A stretch of DNA of 64,000 nucleotides from JANYCO01 sp035535995 (GTDB taxonomy: Bacteria > Bacteroidota > Bacteroidia > Cytophagales > Cytophagaceae): NCBI GenBank assembly GCA_035535995.1, contig DATLOZ010000003.1, positions 56,897 through 120,896 of the forward strand, in the 5' to 3' direction. Made by a program: the position numbers and the translations under genes. Shown in pieces: positions 1-8,234 of the stretch. Under the pieces are notes generated by a model that saw only the letters and a list, made by a program, of their open reading frames with translations, was not told the DNA's origin and did not search any database. Within the stretch, counting starts at the first letter, position 1; the number at the start of each line of letters is the position of its first letter.

Positions 1-28
1 ATTGATTTCTTATTTTAAATAGAATACT

Positions 29-1258
29 TTGACGTTTAACGAATTTAATTTTGATAGCCAGCTGCTGGAAGGACTTGATGCTATGGGATTCAGCAAGGCT
101 ACTCCTATCCAGGAACAAGCAATTCCTCTCATTCTTCAAAATAAAGACCTGATCGCTTGTGCGCAGACAGGAACAGGGAAAACCGCGGCTTATGTGCTGC
201 CTGTACTCAATAAAATCCTGAAAGCAGAAACCAGGCATTTGAATACACTCATTCTGGTACCTACACGCGAACTTGCTGTTCAGATCGACCAGCAGATCGA
301 AGGGCTTGCTTATTTTATTTCAGTGAGCTCTATCCCTGTATATGGTGGCGGCGACGGCGCTGTGTGGGAACAACAGAAAAAAGCACTGAAAGAAGGAGCC
401 GACATCATCATCGCTACTCCTGGCAGATTGATTGCCCAGCTTACTTCCGGAGTGATGAATCTCGAACACCTGCAACACCTCGTTCTCGACGAAGCAGACA
501 GAATGCTTGACATGGGATTCTATGACGACATTATCCGTATTATCAACTACCTGCCTAAAGACAGACAGACGCTGCTCTTCTCGGCCACTATGCCTCCGAA
601 GATCAGAACACTGGCCAATACTATCCTCAGAGAGCCGGAACAAATAAGTATCGCTATTTCCAAACCTGCGGAAGGAATTAATCAGCAGGCGTACATGACC
701 TACGATACGCAAAAACTTCCTTTGCTAAAAAGTATTCTGAAAGAACATAACGGCGGCGGCGGAAGCACGATCATTTTTGCATCTACCAAAGAGAATGTAA
801 AAAAACTCTACTCCGAAATGCGTCGCGCCGGACTTTCTGTAAAAGCATTCCACTCCGACCTGGATCAGGCCGAACGCGAAGATATCCTGCGTGCATACAG
901 AAGTAAGCAACTGGATATTATCATCGGTACCGATATTCTTTCCCGAGGCATCGACGTAGAAGGAATTAGTATGGTGATCAACTACGATGTACCACCGGAT
1001 CCGGAAGATTATGTACACCGCATAGGACGTACAGCCCGCGCAGAGACTACGGGTACTGCGATCACGTTCATTAACGACAAAGATCAAAGCCGCTTCGGTA
1101 GAATAGAAAGTTTGATCGGCAAGGAAGTTCCGAAACTACCGCTGCCTGCTGAACTTGGCGAAGCGCCAGTATATAATCCTGAAGCGAAAAAGAAAAGACC
1201 GGATTTTAATAAGAGGAAAAAACCGTTTAATAAAAACAGAAACGGAAATAATAAATGA
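29..1258 (+). CDS. DEAD-box ATP-dependent RNA helicase, RhlE-like
   Basis: Predicted cytoplasmic RNA helicase of 409 residues. The Q motif lies near residues 20-33, motif I AQTGTGKT at 45-52, PTRELA near 78, TPGR near 130, DEAD at 154-157, SAT near 186 and motif VI HRIGRTAR in the C-terminal RecA lobe. The tail after about residue 380 is Lys/Arg/Asn-rich and probably binds RNA non-specifically. The start is a TTG: an in-frame TAG lies at 20-22 and the next Met (residue 19) would cut into the Q-motif region. Family members act in ribosome assembly and RNA turnover; the substrate cannot be told from sequence. It stands alone, followed by an inverted repeat and the convergent rsgA. Confidence 0.93.
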   Translation: MTFNEFNFDSQLLEGLDAMGFSKATPIQEQAIPLILQNKDLIACAQTGTGKTAAYVLPVLNKILKAETRHLNTLILVPTRELAVQIDQQIEGLAYFISVSSIPVYGGGDGAVWEQQKKALKEGADIIIATPGRLIAQLTSGVMNLEHLQHLVLDEADRMLDMGFYDDIIRIINYLPKDRQTLLFSATMPPKIRTLANTILREPEQISIAISKPAEGINQQAYMTYDTQKLPLLKSILKEHNGGGGSTIIFASTKENVKKLYSEMRRAGLSVKAFHSDLDQAEREDILRAYRSKQLDIIIGTDILSRGIDVEGISMVINYDVPPDPEDYVHRIGRTARAETTGTAITFINDKDQSRFGRIESLIGKEVPKLPLPAELGEAPVYNPEAKKKRPDFNKRKKPFNKNRNGNNK

Positions 1259-1390
1259 AGTTATGAATGTTGAATTAAAAATTCATAACTCAATTGAAGC
1301 CGTTGTTTGTGTCTCACAAACAACTCTGTAGTATACAACCGGAATAAGCAGCATTAGAAATTCAACATTCATAACTCAACATTCATAACT
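1259..1390. repeat. Intergenic inverted repeat (TTATGAATGTTGAATT family) with inner hairpin
   Basis: The outer arms read AGTTATGAATGTTGAATT on the left and its near complement (ATTCAACATTCATAACT, twice) on the right, closing on the stop codon of rsgA. Inside lies a perfect 10-bp hairpin, GTTGTTTGTG-TCT-CACAAACAAC, at 1302-1324. Related outer-arm sequence recurs near 5091, 11121, 30290, 33742 and 39460. It separates two convergent genes and may serve as a two-way transcription stop. Confidence 0.75.
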
Positions 1391-2313
1391 TATTTCCGAT
1401 TATCCTCTCCCAATAAAATACTCAAATAACTTTCGTATCTGCTCAGCGAAATTTCTCCTTTTTTTACTTTCTCGATCACCGCACAGCCAGGTTCGTTCAC
1501 ATGCCGGCAATCGTTGAATTTACATTCGTTCAGCATCGCGCGCATTTCTGGGAAATAATGCGAAAGTTCATCGTCGCCGATTTCAAAAAGTCCTAACTCT
1601 TTTATACCTGGCGTATCAATAAGGTAAGAGTTTTCTTCCATTACAAAACGCTCAGAAAAAGTTGTAGTGTGTACACCTTTGTCTGCAAATCCAGAGATTG
1701 CGGTGGTGGCCAGTTCCAGCCCTGGGATCAGAAGATTGACAAGCGAAGATTTTCCTACACCGGAATGTCCGGAAAGTAGCGAGGTTTTATTTTTTAAATG
1801 TTCACGCAAGGTTTCGACTCCTTCACCTGTCAACGTAGAAGTATTAATACAGGTATAACCAAGATCAGAATAGATAGAAGAAAATTCTTCCAACAAACTT
1901 TTACTTTCTGTATCGTACAAATCCACTTTGTTGAACACCAGTACTGCCGGAATGCGAAATGTTTCTGCCGAAACTAAAAAGCGATCTACAAATCCGGGAG
2001 AAGTGCGTGGCATGGCAAGCGTCACTACCAGCACGCTCTGATCAATATTAGAAGCGATCAAGTGACCATGCGCCGATTTGTGTACGGATTTGCGAATGAT
2101 ATAATTTCTGCGCGGGCAAATTTCCTGGATCGCTACAGTCTCGCTTTGTTCACTCTCAAATTCAAACACTACAAGATCGCCTACAGCAAGAGGATTTGTT
2201 ACTTTAAGATCTCTTATTTTAAATTTCCCTCTCAGTCTTCCTTTGTAGATTTTTCCGTCTTCTCCCGCTATATCATACCAGGAGCCTGTAGAGCGTACGA
2301 TCGTTCCTTTCAT
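1390..2313 (-). CDS. rsgA: Small ribosomal subunit biogenesis GTPase RsgA
   Basis: Circularly permuted GTPase that checks 30S subunit maturation. Residues 1-70 form an OB-fold-like domain. The permuted G motifs follow in the family order: G4 NKVD at 128-131, G1 GHSGVGKS at 182-189 and G3 DTPG at 233-236. A C-terminal zinc site is visible as C264, C269, H271 and C277. Length (307) is normal. Its ATG overlaps the stop of the upstream waaA by 4 bases (ATGA), so the two are translationally coupled on the minus strand although their functions are unrelated. Confidence 0.96.
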   Translation of the reverse strand: MKGTIVRSTGSWYDIAGEDGKIYKGRLRGKFKIRDLKVTNPLAVGDLVVFEFESEQSETVAIQEICPRRNYIIRKSVHKSAHGHLIASNIDQSVLVVTLAMPRTSPGFVDRFLVSAETFRIPAVLVFNKVDLYDTESKSLLEEFSSIYSDLGYTCINTSTLTGEGVETLREHLKNKTSLLSGHSGVGKSSLVNLLIPGLELATTAISGFADKGVHTTTFSERFVMEENSYLIDTPGIKELGLFEIGDDELSHYFPEMRAMLNECKFNDCRHVNEPGCAVIEKVKKGEISLSRYESYLSILLGEDNRK

Positions 2314-3572
2314 GATTTGCTGGTAGGTGATTTAAAATGAGTAGAAAGATATTGGAGAATAGCTTCTGTGGCACCTGTGTTTTTTTGTACGTAAGAACTG
2401 GCAGTAGCCGCAAGGGATTTGCGAAGCGCTTCGTCGTTCCAAATAGGAAGAAATTTTTTTTTGAATTCATCCATATTCTTTACCGAAAACGCAGCGCCCT
2501 CTTCGATCAGGTCTTTGGCTTCCTTGAATTTTTGATAATGGGTACCAAAGAAAACAGGCATGCCATAAGTAGCCGCTTCGAGAATATTATGCAGTCCTTT
2601 GCCATATGCTCCACCAATCCATGCATACTCTGCATATTGATAAAGAGAAGAAAGCAAGCCGATATTGTCGATGATCAAAACCTCTTGAGAGGTGATGGTT
2701 TGTTCGGAAGCCTCGGAGTATAAACTTGTTTTGTGTTTGATCTTCTGCTTCCAGCGCTGGATTTCTTCGGGGTGAATTTCGTGAGGAGCAATGATGAATT
2801 TTAAATTAGAAAATTCTTTTTCATTGATAAATGGAATCAATACCTCCATATCCGCATTCCACGCGCTTCCTATGATAAAAACTTTTTGATTGTTTTTAAA
2901 AGCCTCTGCAATTGAGATTTCTTTTTTCGCTTGAACAAGATCTTTTACTCTGTCAAATCTTGTATCGCCAACAGCGCTGGCGTTTTGAACGGCAATACTG
3001 TTTAGCAAACTAAGAGAAATTTTGTCCTGCACAAAAAGCCAGGAGAAGCAATAAAGAATGTTTTTATAGAAGTCCGTATACTTACTGAAAAAGGGTTGCT
3101 CTTTGCGGAAGATCGCAGAAAATAATACAGTATGTATTTGTTGTTTTTTCAGTTCGTCCAGGTAGTGAAACCAAAATTCATATTTCACAAAAAAGACAAT
3201 GGAAGGATTGGTAATGGAAATAAACTGTCGTGCATTTTTTCTGGTATCGGCGGGAAGATAAAAAATGTCGTCAGCGCCGGAATAATTTTTTCTTATTTCA
3301 TAACCGGAAGGAGAGAAGAAGGTAAGCAAAATTCTATAGCCTGGATATTCTTTGCGGAACGCTTCGATTACCGGCCTTGCCTGCTCAAACTCGCCAAGTG
3401 ACGCGGCATGAAACCAGGCGACAGGTGTCGTGTTGCCTTTAAATTTTTCCTTGAGGATAGAAAAAATATTTTTCCTACCCTGTAGCCATAGTGAAGCCTT
3501 TTTATTAAACGGCGCGGCAATCCGTATAATTAGTAGATAAAACGCAATTGATAAATTATAAATTCCCGTCAT
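2310..3572 (-). CDS. waaA: 3-deoxy-D-manno-octulosonic acid (Kdo) transferase
   Basis: Inner-membrane-anchored glycosyltransferase adding Kdo from CMP-Kdo to lipid IVA in LPS core synthesis. The 420-residue length, N-terminal hydrophobic anchor, the HAASLGEFEQARP segment near residue 55 and the C-terminal GGAYGKGLHNILEAATYG region near 315-335 match the GT-B WaaA family. It heads the waaA-rsgA pair. It is divergent from the MFS gene to the right, with a 163-bp inverted repeat element between them. Confidence 0.9.
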   Translation of the reverse strand: MTGIYNLSIAFYLLIIRIAAPFNKKASLWLQGRKNIFSILKEKFKGNTTPVAWFHAASLGEFEQARPVIEAFRKEYPGYRILLTFFSPSGYEIRKNYSGADDIFYLPADTRKNARQFISITNPSIVFFVKYEFWFHYLDELKKQQIHTVLFSAIFRKEQPFFSKYTDFYKNILYCFSWLFVQDKISLSLLNSIAVQNASAVGDTRFDRVKDLVQAKKEISIAEAFKNNQKVFIIGSAWNADMEVLIPFINEKEFSNLKFIIAPHEIHPEEIQRWKQKIKHKTSLYSEASEQTITSQEVLIIDNIGLLSSLYQYAEYAWIGGAYGKGLHNILEAATYGMPVFFGTHYQKFKEAKDLIEEGAAFSVKNMDEFKKKFLPIWNDEALRKSLAATASSYVQKNTGATEAILQYLSTHFKSPTSKS

Positions 3573-3612
3573 TGGGGCGCAAGTTACGGATTTTTGCTAT
3601 ATAAAAAATGAT

Positions 3613-3775
3613 CGTCATTGCGAGGAGTGTGACGCTTCAGCGGCACGCGACGAAGCAATCTGTTAGCTACGCAGCTTTGTTGATTTGAAACAGTTTGTAA
3701 AACATGCGGGCTCAGGCTCTGTAGCTAACAGATTGCTTCGTCATTCCGCCTACGGCGTCATTCCTCGCAATGACG
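3613..3775. repeat. 163-bp inverted-repeat element, copy 1
   Basis: It begins CGTCATTGCGAGGA and ends TCCTCGCAATGACG, perfect 14-base terminal arms. A second internal stem pairs the CGAAGCAATCTGTTAGCTAC side with GTAGCTAACAGATTGCTTCG. A second copy of exactly the same length lies at 50060-50222, and fragments are at 6800-6821 and 30218-30232. There is no ORF. It resembles the non-coding, foldable REP/MITE-like repeats seen widely in bacterial intergenic DNA and fills most of the divergent waaA/MFS gap. Confidence 0.9.
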
Positions 3776-3838
3776 GTTATTTTTAAACTATCCAAATTAT
3801 TTCCTATTTTAGCCAGGTTTTGATAAAGAATAACTTAC

Positions 3839-5092
3839 ATGGAATTACAAAAAGGAAGTTTTAAAAGTGTCTTAAATGCTGCCGTGATCGTAGCGGCGCT
3901 TGGTTATTTTGTAGATGTGTACGACCTGGTGCTATTCCTGGTCATCGGTGTGCAAAGCATTCTGGACATTGGTGTGCCTGCCGAATCTAAAATAAAAGAA
4001 TTTCAATTTCTCCTCAACACCCAGATGATCGGGATGCTTGTAGGTGGATTGGTCTGGGGAATCCTGGGTGATAAAAAGGGAAGATTATCAGTCTTGTTTG
4101 GTTCTATCCTGGTATATTCCATCGCCAATATTGCCAATGGTTTCGTAATTGAACTCGCTCATCTTTTCGGCACGGAAGTAACGTTCATGTATGCTCTTCT
4201 CCGCTTCATTGCGGGCTTCGGCCTTGCCGGTGAACTGGGCGCAGGCATTACCCTTGTATCAGAAGTAGTAAGCAAAGAAAACCGCGGCTATGGTACCATG
4301 ATCGTAGCTTCTGTAGGCGTGACGGGCGCAGTAGTAGCAGCGCTTGTGGGCAAGTCATTAGGTTGGCAGGTTGCTTATTTCGTAGGCGGTGGTTTGGGTT
4401 TATCTCTATTGTTGCTTCGTATTGGTGTGTTTGAATCGGGAATGTTTGAGAAGATCCATCAAAATAATGTTTCCAAAGGAAATTTCTTCGCACTGTTTAA
4501 GAATCCCAAAATTGCTTTCAAATATATCAACTGCATCCTGATCGGCTTGCCTGTCTGGTTTGTGATTGGCCTTCTCATTGGCCGTGCACCGGAGTATGCA
4601 GTGTTGCTTGGTGTAAAAGGTATTATCGATCGTGAATATTGTATTTTATTTTGCTACACCGGATTGATCTTCGGCGACATTGCAAGCGGAACAATCAGTC
4701 AATTGTTGAAAAGCAGGATCAAAGTATTCTACATTTTCTACGCCTTCTGCGCGATCGTGATTTGGTTCTACCTTTCGGTACACGGGCTTTCAACTGCTGT
4801 ATTTTATTTATTCATCGGAATCCTCGGCTTCTCAGTAGGCTTTTGGGCAATGTTTGTAACGGTTGCTTCCGAACAATTCGGCACCAATTTAAGAGCTACC
4901 ACCACTACTACAGTACCTAATTTTGTGCGTGGTTCCTTAGTGCCAGTCTCAATGCTTTATGAATACATCAACGAGCGCTCCGGCATGATCCAGGCGGGCT
5001 ATATCGTTACTGCGGTCACGCTTGTCGTCGCTGTGTTCTCCTTGTACAACCTGCAGGATACATTTGGTAAGGATCTTGACTATGTTGAATAG
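3839..5092 (+). CDS. MFS transporter, sugar/metabolite:H+ symporter type
   Basis: A 417-residue polytopic membrane protein with about 12 hydrophobic segments. The YFVDVYDLVLF stretch in TM1 resembles the FxDxFD/Y motif of metabolite symporters, and the TM2-3 loop carries the MFS motif GDKKGRLSVL near residue 80. A second conserved stretch, RFIAGFGLAGELGAG, lies near 120-135 and resembles the sugar/organic-acid porter branch. The substrate is unknown. It is monocistronic: the next gene follows an inverted repeat. Confidence 0.85.
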   Translation: MELQKGSFKSVLNAAVIVAALGYFVDVYDLVLFLVIGVQSILDIGVPAESKIKEFQFLLNTQMIGMLVGGLVWGILGDKKGRLSVLFGSILVYSIANIANGFVIELAHLFGTEVTFMYALLRFIAGFGLAGELGAGITLVSEVVSKENRGYGTMIVASVGVTGAVVAALVGKSLGWQVAYFVGGGLGLSLLLLRIGVFESGMFEKIHQNNVSKGNFFALFKNPKIAFKYINCILIGLPVWFVIGLLIGRAPEYAVLLGVKGIIDREYCILFCYTGLIFGDIASGTISQLLKSRIKVFYIFYAFCAIVIWFYLSVHGLSTAVFYLFIGILGFSVGFWAMFVTVASEQFGTNLRATTTTTVPNFVRGSLVPVSMLYEYINERSGMIQAGYIVTAVTLVVAVFSLYNLQDTFGKDLDYVE

Positions 5093-5172
5093 TTATGAAT
5101 GTTGAATTATGAGTTATGATTTTTAAATTTAATCAACTCACAATTAATAACTCATAATTCATAATTTTAAAA
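5091..5172. repeat. Intergenic inverted repeat (TTATGAATGTTGAATT family)
   Basis: AGTTATGAATGTTGAATTAT follows the MFS stop codon, and an imperfect complement (AATAACTCATAATTCATAATT) precedes the next gene. Same family as 1259-1390 and 11121-11235. Confidence 0.65.
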
Positions 5173-5193
5173 AACTTTAGTCGTTCTCATAAC

Positions 5194-6795
5194 ATGAAAA
5201 CAGGTTTCAATAACGTACTCGCTTTTCTGTTCATATTGACAGGCGCATTCTCTGCTGCTGCGCAGGTTAAGATCACAACGTATTATCCTAAGTATGATTC
5301 CATCGGTTTAAAAACTCCTGTGATGGAAGAATATTTTGTTTCTAAAAAAGATACTACTGTTAAAAACGGACCTTATATGAAGCTTTCCCCGGAAGGCGAT
5401 ACGCTCTTGCTTTGCCAGTATAAGAAGGGATTGAGAGAAGGCTTGTGCGTGGACTATTATGAGAATAAACATCCCAAATATATGGTGCATTATAAGGAAG
5501 GGATCAAAGACGGAGAGGCAATGTATTTTCGGATCACGGGAGAAGTTATTTTTAGAGAAGTATATAAAAATACTAGTCGTCATAAAACCAACTACACCGA
5601 ATATTTCCAATACGGTCCTTCCGGTAAGCTACAATCTAAAGGCTTTCTGAAAGATAATAATTTCGACAGCACGTTTACCGATTACTATGAAAGCGGAAAA
5701 TTGAAAACGATTTATCATTTTGTCAATAATCTTAAAAACGGTCCATTCGAAAGTTATAGCGACCGTGGGGAGCTGATGCAGAAAGGCAGCTACGCCAACG
5801 GCAGCATCAACGGATTGATCACTACTTTTTACAGTAGCGGAAATAAAAAGAACGAAGCGATCTATAAAAATGGGCAGTTGGATGGTATAGTGAAAGAATA
5901 CTTCCCTGATGGAAAATTAAAATCGGAAAGCCAGTACAAAGACAATACACTCAATGGACTTACTAAAAAATATTTTGAAAATGGAAATGCAAGTACAGAA
6001 GAATATTATTTGAACGGTATACTAAATGGATATTTTAAAACCTTCTTTCCTGAAGGAGGTCTTGAATCGGAGTCGTTTATCAAAGACGGGAAGAAGAACG
6101 GAAAATACAAACAATACAGCCGCCAGGGCAATATGCTGATCGAAGTAGAACTCACCAATGGCGTGCCCGACGGCAACAGCCGCGCCTGGTACGACGATGG
6201 TGTAAGAAAGCATGAATTGAAATATTCAAACGGAAAACGAACGGGTGATAATAAATATTTCTACAGCAATGGAAATATATCCAAATTGGAATCCTATAAT
6301 AACGATCTCACCGGGCTAAAAATAAAAACATGGTTTGAAAATGGAAATCCTGAAACCGTGCAGGAATATTTGCTGGTAGAAGAAAAGAAAGAAACCAAAC
6401 AGATGAAAAAAGGAGAGTGGCTCACTTATCATCCTAATAAAAAAATATATATCAAAGAGCAATTCGACAAAGACAAACATATTGGCGATCGTTTGTTGTA
6501 CAATGATAACGGTGTGCTCATCGAAGCGCAGCAATATGCTTACGATGTGAAAACAGGTATCTGGAAAACCTTCTACGATAGCGGTAAGATCAAATCGGAA
6601 ACCAACTACAAAAATGGCCAGCCCTACGGTCCATATAAAAGTTTTTTTGAATCCGGAGCAACCGAAACAGAAGGCGTATACCTGAACGGAAAGAAAAATG
6701 GAAGCTGGAAATACTATGATGCTTCAGGAAAGATAATCAAGCGCGAGGCATGGAGAAACGGAGAGCCTGTGGTGCCGAAGGCTCCGAAGAAATAA
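5194..6795 (+). CDS. Secreted YwqK/MORN-variant repeat protein
   Basis: Protein of 533 residues with an N-terminal signal peptide (cleavage likely after about residue 23, AAAQ) and no other membrane segment, so probably periplasmic or surface-exposed. Almost the whole mature chain is about 20 tandem units of roughly 22-24 residues with the pattern YY-x-x-G-K-x-x-x-E-x-x-Y-x-N-G-x-x-x-G. This is the MORN_2/YwqK repeat, a beta-hairpin solenoid. Database labels call such proteins YwqK-family antitoxins, but no toxin partner is visible and that role should not be assumed. It is flanked by repeats and seems monocistronic. Confidence 0.85.
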   Translation: MKTGFNNVLAFLFILTGAFSAAAQVKITTYYPKYDSIGLKTPVMEEYFVSKKDTTVKNGPYMKLSPEGDTLLLCQYKKGLREGLCVDYYENKHPKYMVHYKEGIKDGEAMYFRITGEVIFREVYKNTSRHKTNYTEYFQYGPSGKLQSKGFLKDNNFDSTFTDYYESGKLKTIYHFVNNLKNGPFESYSDRGELMQKGSYANGSINGLITTFYSSGNKKNEAIYKNGQLDGIVKEYFPDGKLKSESQYKDNTLNGLTKKYFENGNASTEEYYLNGILNGYFKTFFPEGGLESESFIKDGKKNGKYKQYSRQGNMLIEVELTNGVPDGNSRAWYDDGVRKHELKYSNGKRTGDNKYFYSNGNISKLESYNNDLTGLKIKTWFENGNPETVQEYLLVEEKKETKQMKKGEWLTYHPNKKIYIKEQFDKDKHIGDRLLYNDNGVLIEAQQYAYDVKTGIWKTFYDSGKIKSETNYKNGQPYGPYKSFFESGATETEGVYLNGKKNGSWKYYDASGKIIKREAWRNGEPVVPKAPKK

Positions 6796-6799
6796 TCAC

Positions 6800-6862
6800 C
6801 GTCATTGTGAGGAGTGTGACGGGTAAAATAAGAATCCCGCCAAAATTTATTTAGCGGGATCC
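6800..6862. repeat. Fragment of the TCATTGCGAGGA repeat plus short hairpin
   Basis: Bases 6800-6821 match the left end of the 163-bp elements with one change (CGTCATTGTGAGGAGTGTGACG). Just after it AATCCCGC and GCGGGATT form an 8-bp hairpin (about 6833-6860). This hairpin could stop transcription of the YwqK-repeat gene, although no strong T-run follows. Confidence 0.5.
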
Positions 6863-6950
6863 AGCAACAATCAATAAAACTTGAAATAATAATTCAAGGG
6901 TTAAAGAAATTCAAGATTATTCTGATGATTCTTTAATCTGAAAATCCTGT

Positions 6951-7364
6951 TTATTCTTTCGAAAGATTCTCGTCTGTTTTTTCTTCTTTCTTCTCATCAT
7001 CTTCCCAGAAGCCACAGTGTCTTTTGAGTTTTTGTTTTAATTTCTCTTTTTCTTCAGGACTCATTTTCGCCATTTTGGCTTCCAGTCTTTCTTTCATGTG
7101 TTGTTTCCAACCGCCATGTCTTTTCCAGCCGCCAGGGCCATGTCCGCAGTTCGAACAGTGATGATGTCCTTTTTTAAATCCCCCGAAAAGTATTTTCGAA
7201 AGGATGAGAATGCCAAGCGCTTGCCAGAACGTGATCATAGGGAAACCGAAGAGTGTTGGTAGCAAACAATTCCAGAGCGACATGACTACAAATCCTATTG
7301 CGAGCACTGCCACTACGACAAAAGCTGCAATTTTAATTCCTCTTAATAGCCAAAACTTTTTCAT
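6951..7364 (-). CDS. Membrane protein with His/Cys-rich loop, partner of ECF sigma factor
   Basis: I do not recognise a named family. The 137-residue protein has two hydrophobic segments (about 8-35 and 38-62). A short metal-site-like stretch, HHHCSNCGHGPGG, follows near residues 67-80. The rest is a highly charged helix (KERLEAKMAKMSPEEKEKLKQK) and an acidic tail. It starts 12 bases after the ECF sigma gene and is surely cotranscribed. Position and topology suggest a sensor or regulator of that sigma factor, perhaps responding to metal or envelope stress; this is inference. It lacks a recognisable zinc-binding anti-sigma (ZAS) motif at the N-terminus. Confidence 0.65.
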   Translation of the reverse strand: MKKFWLLRGIKIAAFVVVAVLAIGFVVMSLWNCLLPTLFGFPMITFWQALGILILSKILFGGFKKGHHHCSNCGHGPGGWKRHGGWKQHMKERLEAKMAKMSPEEKEKLKQKLKRHCGFWEDDEKKEEKTDENLSKE

Positions 7365-7376
7365 AATTCTATAATT

Positions 7377-7973
7377 TTAATACTTACTAAATTCTTTGTA
7401 AACTGATTTTAATCTTTTTCTTAAATGGAGCACGGCATAACGTTTTCGCGAAAGTAAAGTATTTACAGATACACCAGTCAGCTCGGAAATTTCCTGGAAA
7501 CTCCGGTCTTCTATTTCGTGCATGATAAACACTTCTCTTTGTTCTTCCGGCAGCTCTTCCATCGCTTCGTCGAGCGCCTCTACGATGATGTTTCGGATCA
7601 ATTCGCTGTCGGCGCTTTCTGAATAATCTTCTAAGAGCTCTTCAAAATTAAGTCTTTCACCTTCTTCTTCGGAGCCAAATCCTAGTTGGTTTTCGAGCGA
7701 TAATGTTTTTTTCTTCCGGTATCGGTCGGTTATTTTATTACGTGCTACGGTGAACAGCCAGGAAGCCACTTTCTCCACGGGCTTCATTAACCGATAAGTT
7801 TCTACAAGTTCAAAGAAAACATCCTGCAGGATATCCTCAGCATCCTCCTCGGACGACACCCGTTTCCTGATGAAGTCCAGCAGACGACCGCGTTCCTTCT
7901 TTACGGTGTCTCTGATCAGTTCGTTCTGTTGTACCGACATGGTGGTGTTTAATATGAGGCTTATGTCTTCCAT
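7377..7973 (-). CDS. RNA polymerase sigma factor, ECF (sigma-70 region 2/4)
   Basis: A 198-residue extracytoplasmic-function sigma factor. Region 2 spans about 25-95, with the DAEDILQDVFFEL and VASWLFTVARNKITDRYRKK stretches. An acidic linker of about 35 residues follows. Region 4 is about 130-185, with LPEEQREVFIMHEIEDRSF and a helix-turn-helix EISELTGVSVNTLLSRKR. An alternative start at Met11 would give 188 residues. It is the first gene of a two-gene unit with the membrane protein downstream. The regulon is unknown. Confidence 0.9.
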   Translation of the reverse strand: MEDISLILNTTMSVQQNELIRDTVKKERGRLLDFIRKRVSSEEDAEDILQDVFFELVETYRLMKPVEKVASWLFTVARNKITDRYRKKKTLSLENQLGFGSEEEGERLNFEELLEDYSESADSELIRNIIVEALDEAMEELPEEQREVFIMHEIEDRSFQEISELTGVSVNTLLSRKRYAVLHLRKRLKSVYKEFSKY

Positions 7974-8104
7974 CTGTCAGGGTAGACGGAAGAGAAAATT
8001 AAATATTTTAATAAAGATGAAAAAAAATGCGGAATGTTGAATGAATTAAATATAATATTTTGATATTCAATAGGTTTTGAGTTGAAAATGTCAATCATGA
8101 AAGC

Positions 8105-8144
8105 ATTTAAAAAAGGAGGCGTTCCGGAAAGATTCCGAAACGCC
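8105..8144 (-). terminator. Intrinsic terminator of the rtcB operon
   Basis: On the minus strand GGCGTTTCGGAA and TTCCGGAACGCC form a 12-bp stem (one G-T pair) with a 3-base loop at 8118-8144, followed by TCCTTTTTTTAA. It lies about 90 bases past the rtcB stop. Confidence 0.8.
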
Positions 8145-8172
8145 TTAACCCAAACCTAAAAACAAACTAACT

Positions 8173-8208
8173 ATGAAAAAAGCTTTTGTACTTTTTATGC
8201 CTGGTTGA
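8173..8208 (+). other. Possible truncated 5' end of a lost secreted-protein gene
   Basis: An 11-codon ORF, MKKAFVLFMPG, starts like a signal peptide and is preceded by a C/A-rich leader (AACCCAAACCTAAAAACAAA) of the type seen before well-expressed Bacteroidota genes. It stops at once in TGA. It may be the stub left after deletion of an exported-protein gene, or chance. Confidence 0.25.
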
Positions 8209-8234
8209 AACCATAGGCTGGTCAAAATTTAAAA

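Noticed and set aside
5194..6795. YwqK-repeat gene as an antitoxin of a toxin-antitoxin pair
   Set aside because: The label comes from database naming of the repeat. The protein has a signal peptide and no toxin gene is adjacent.
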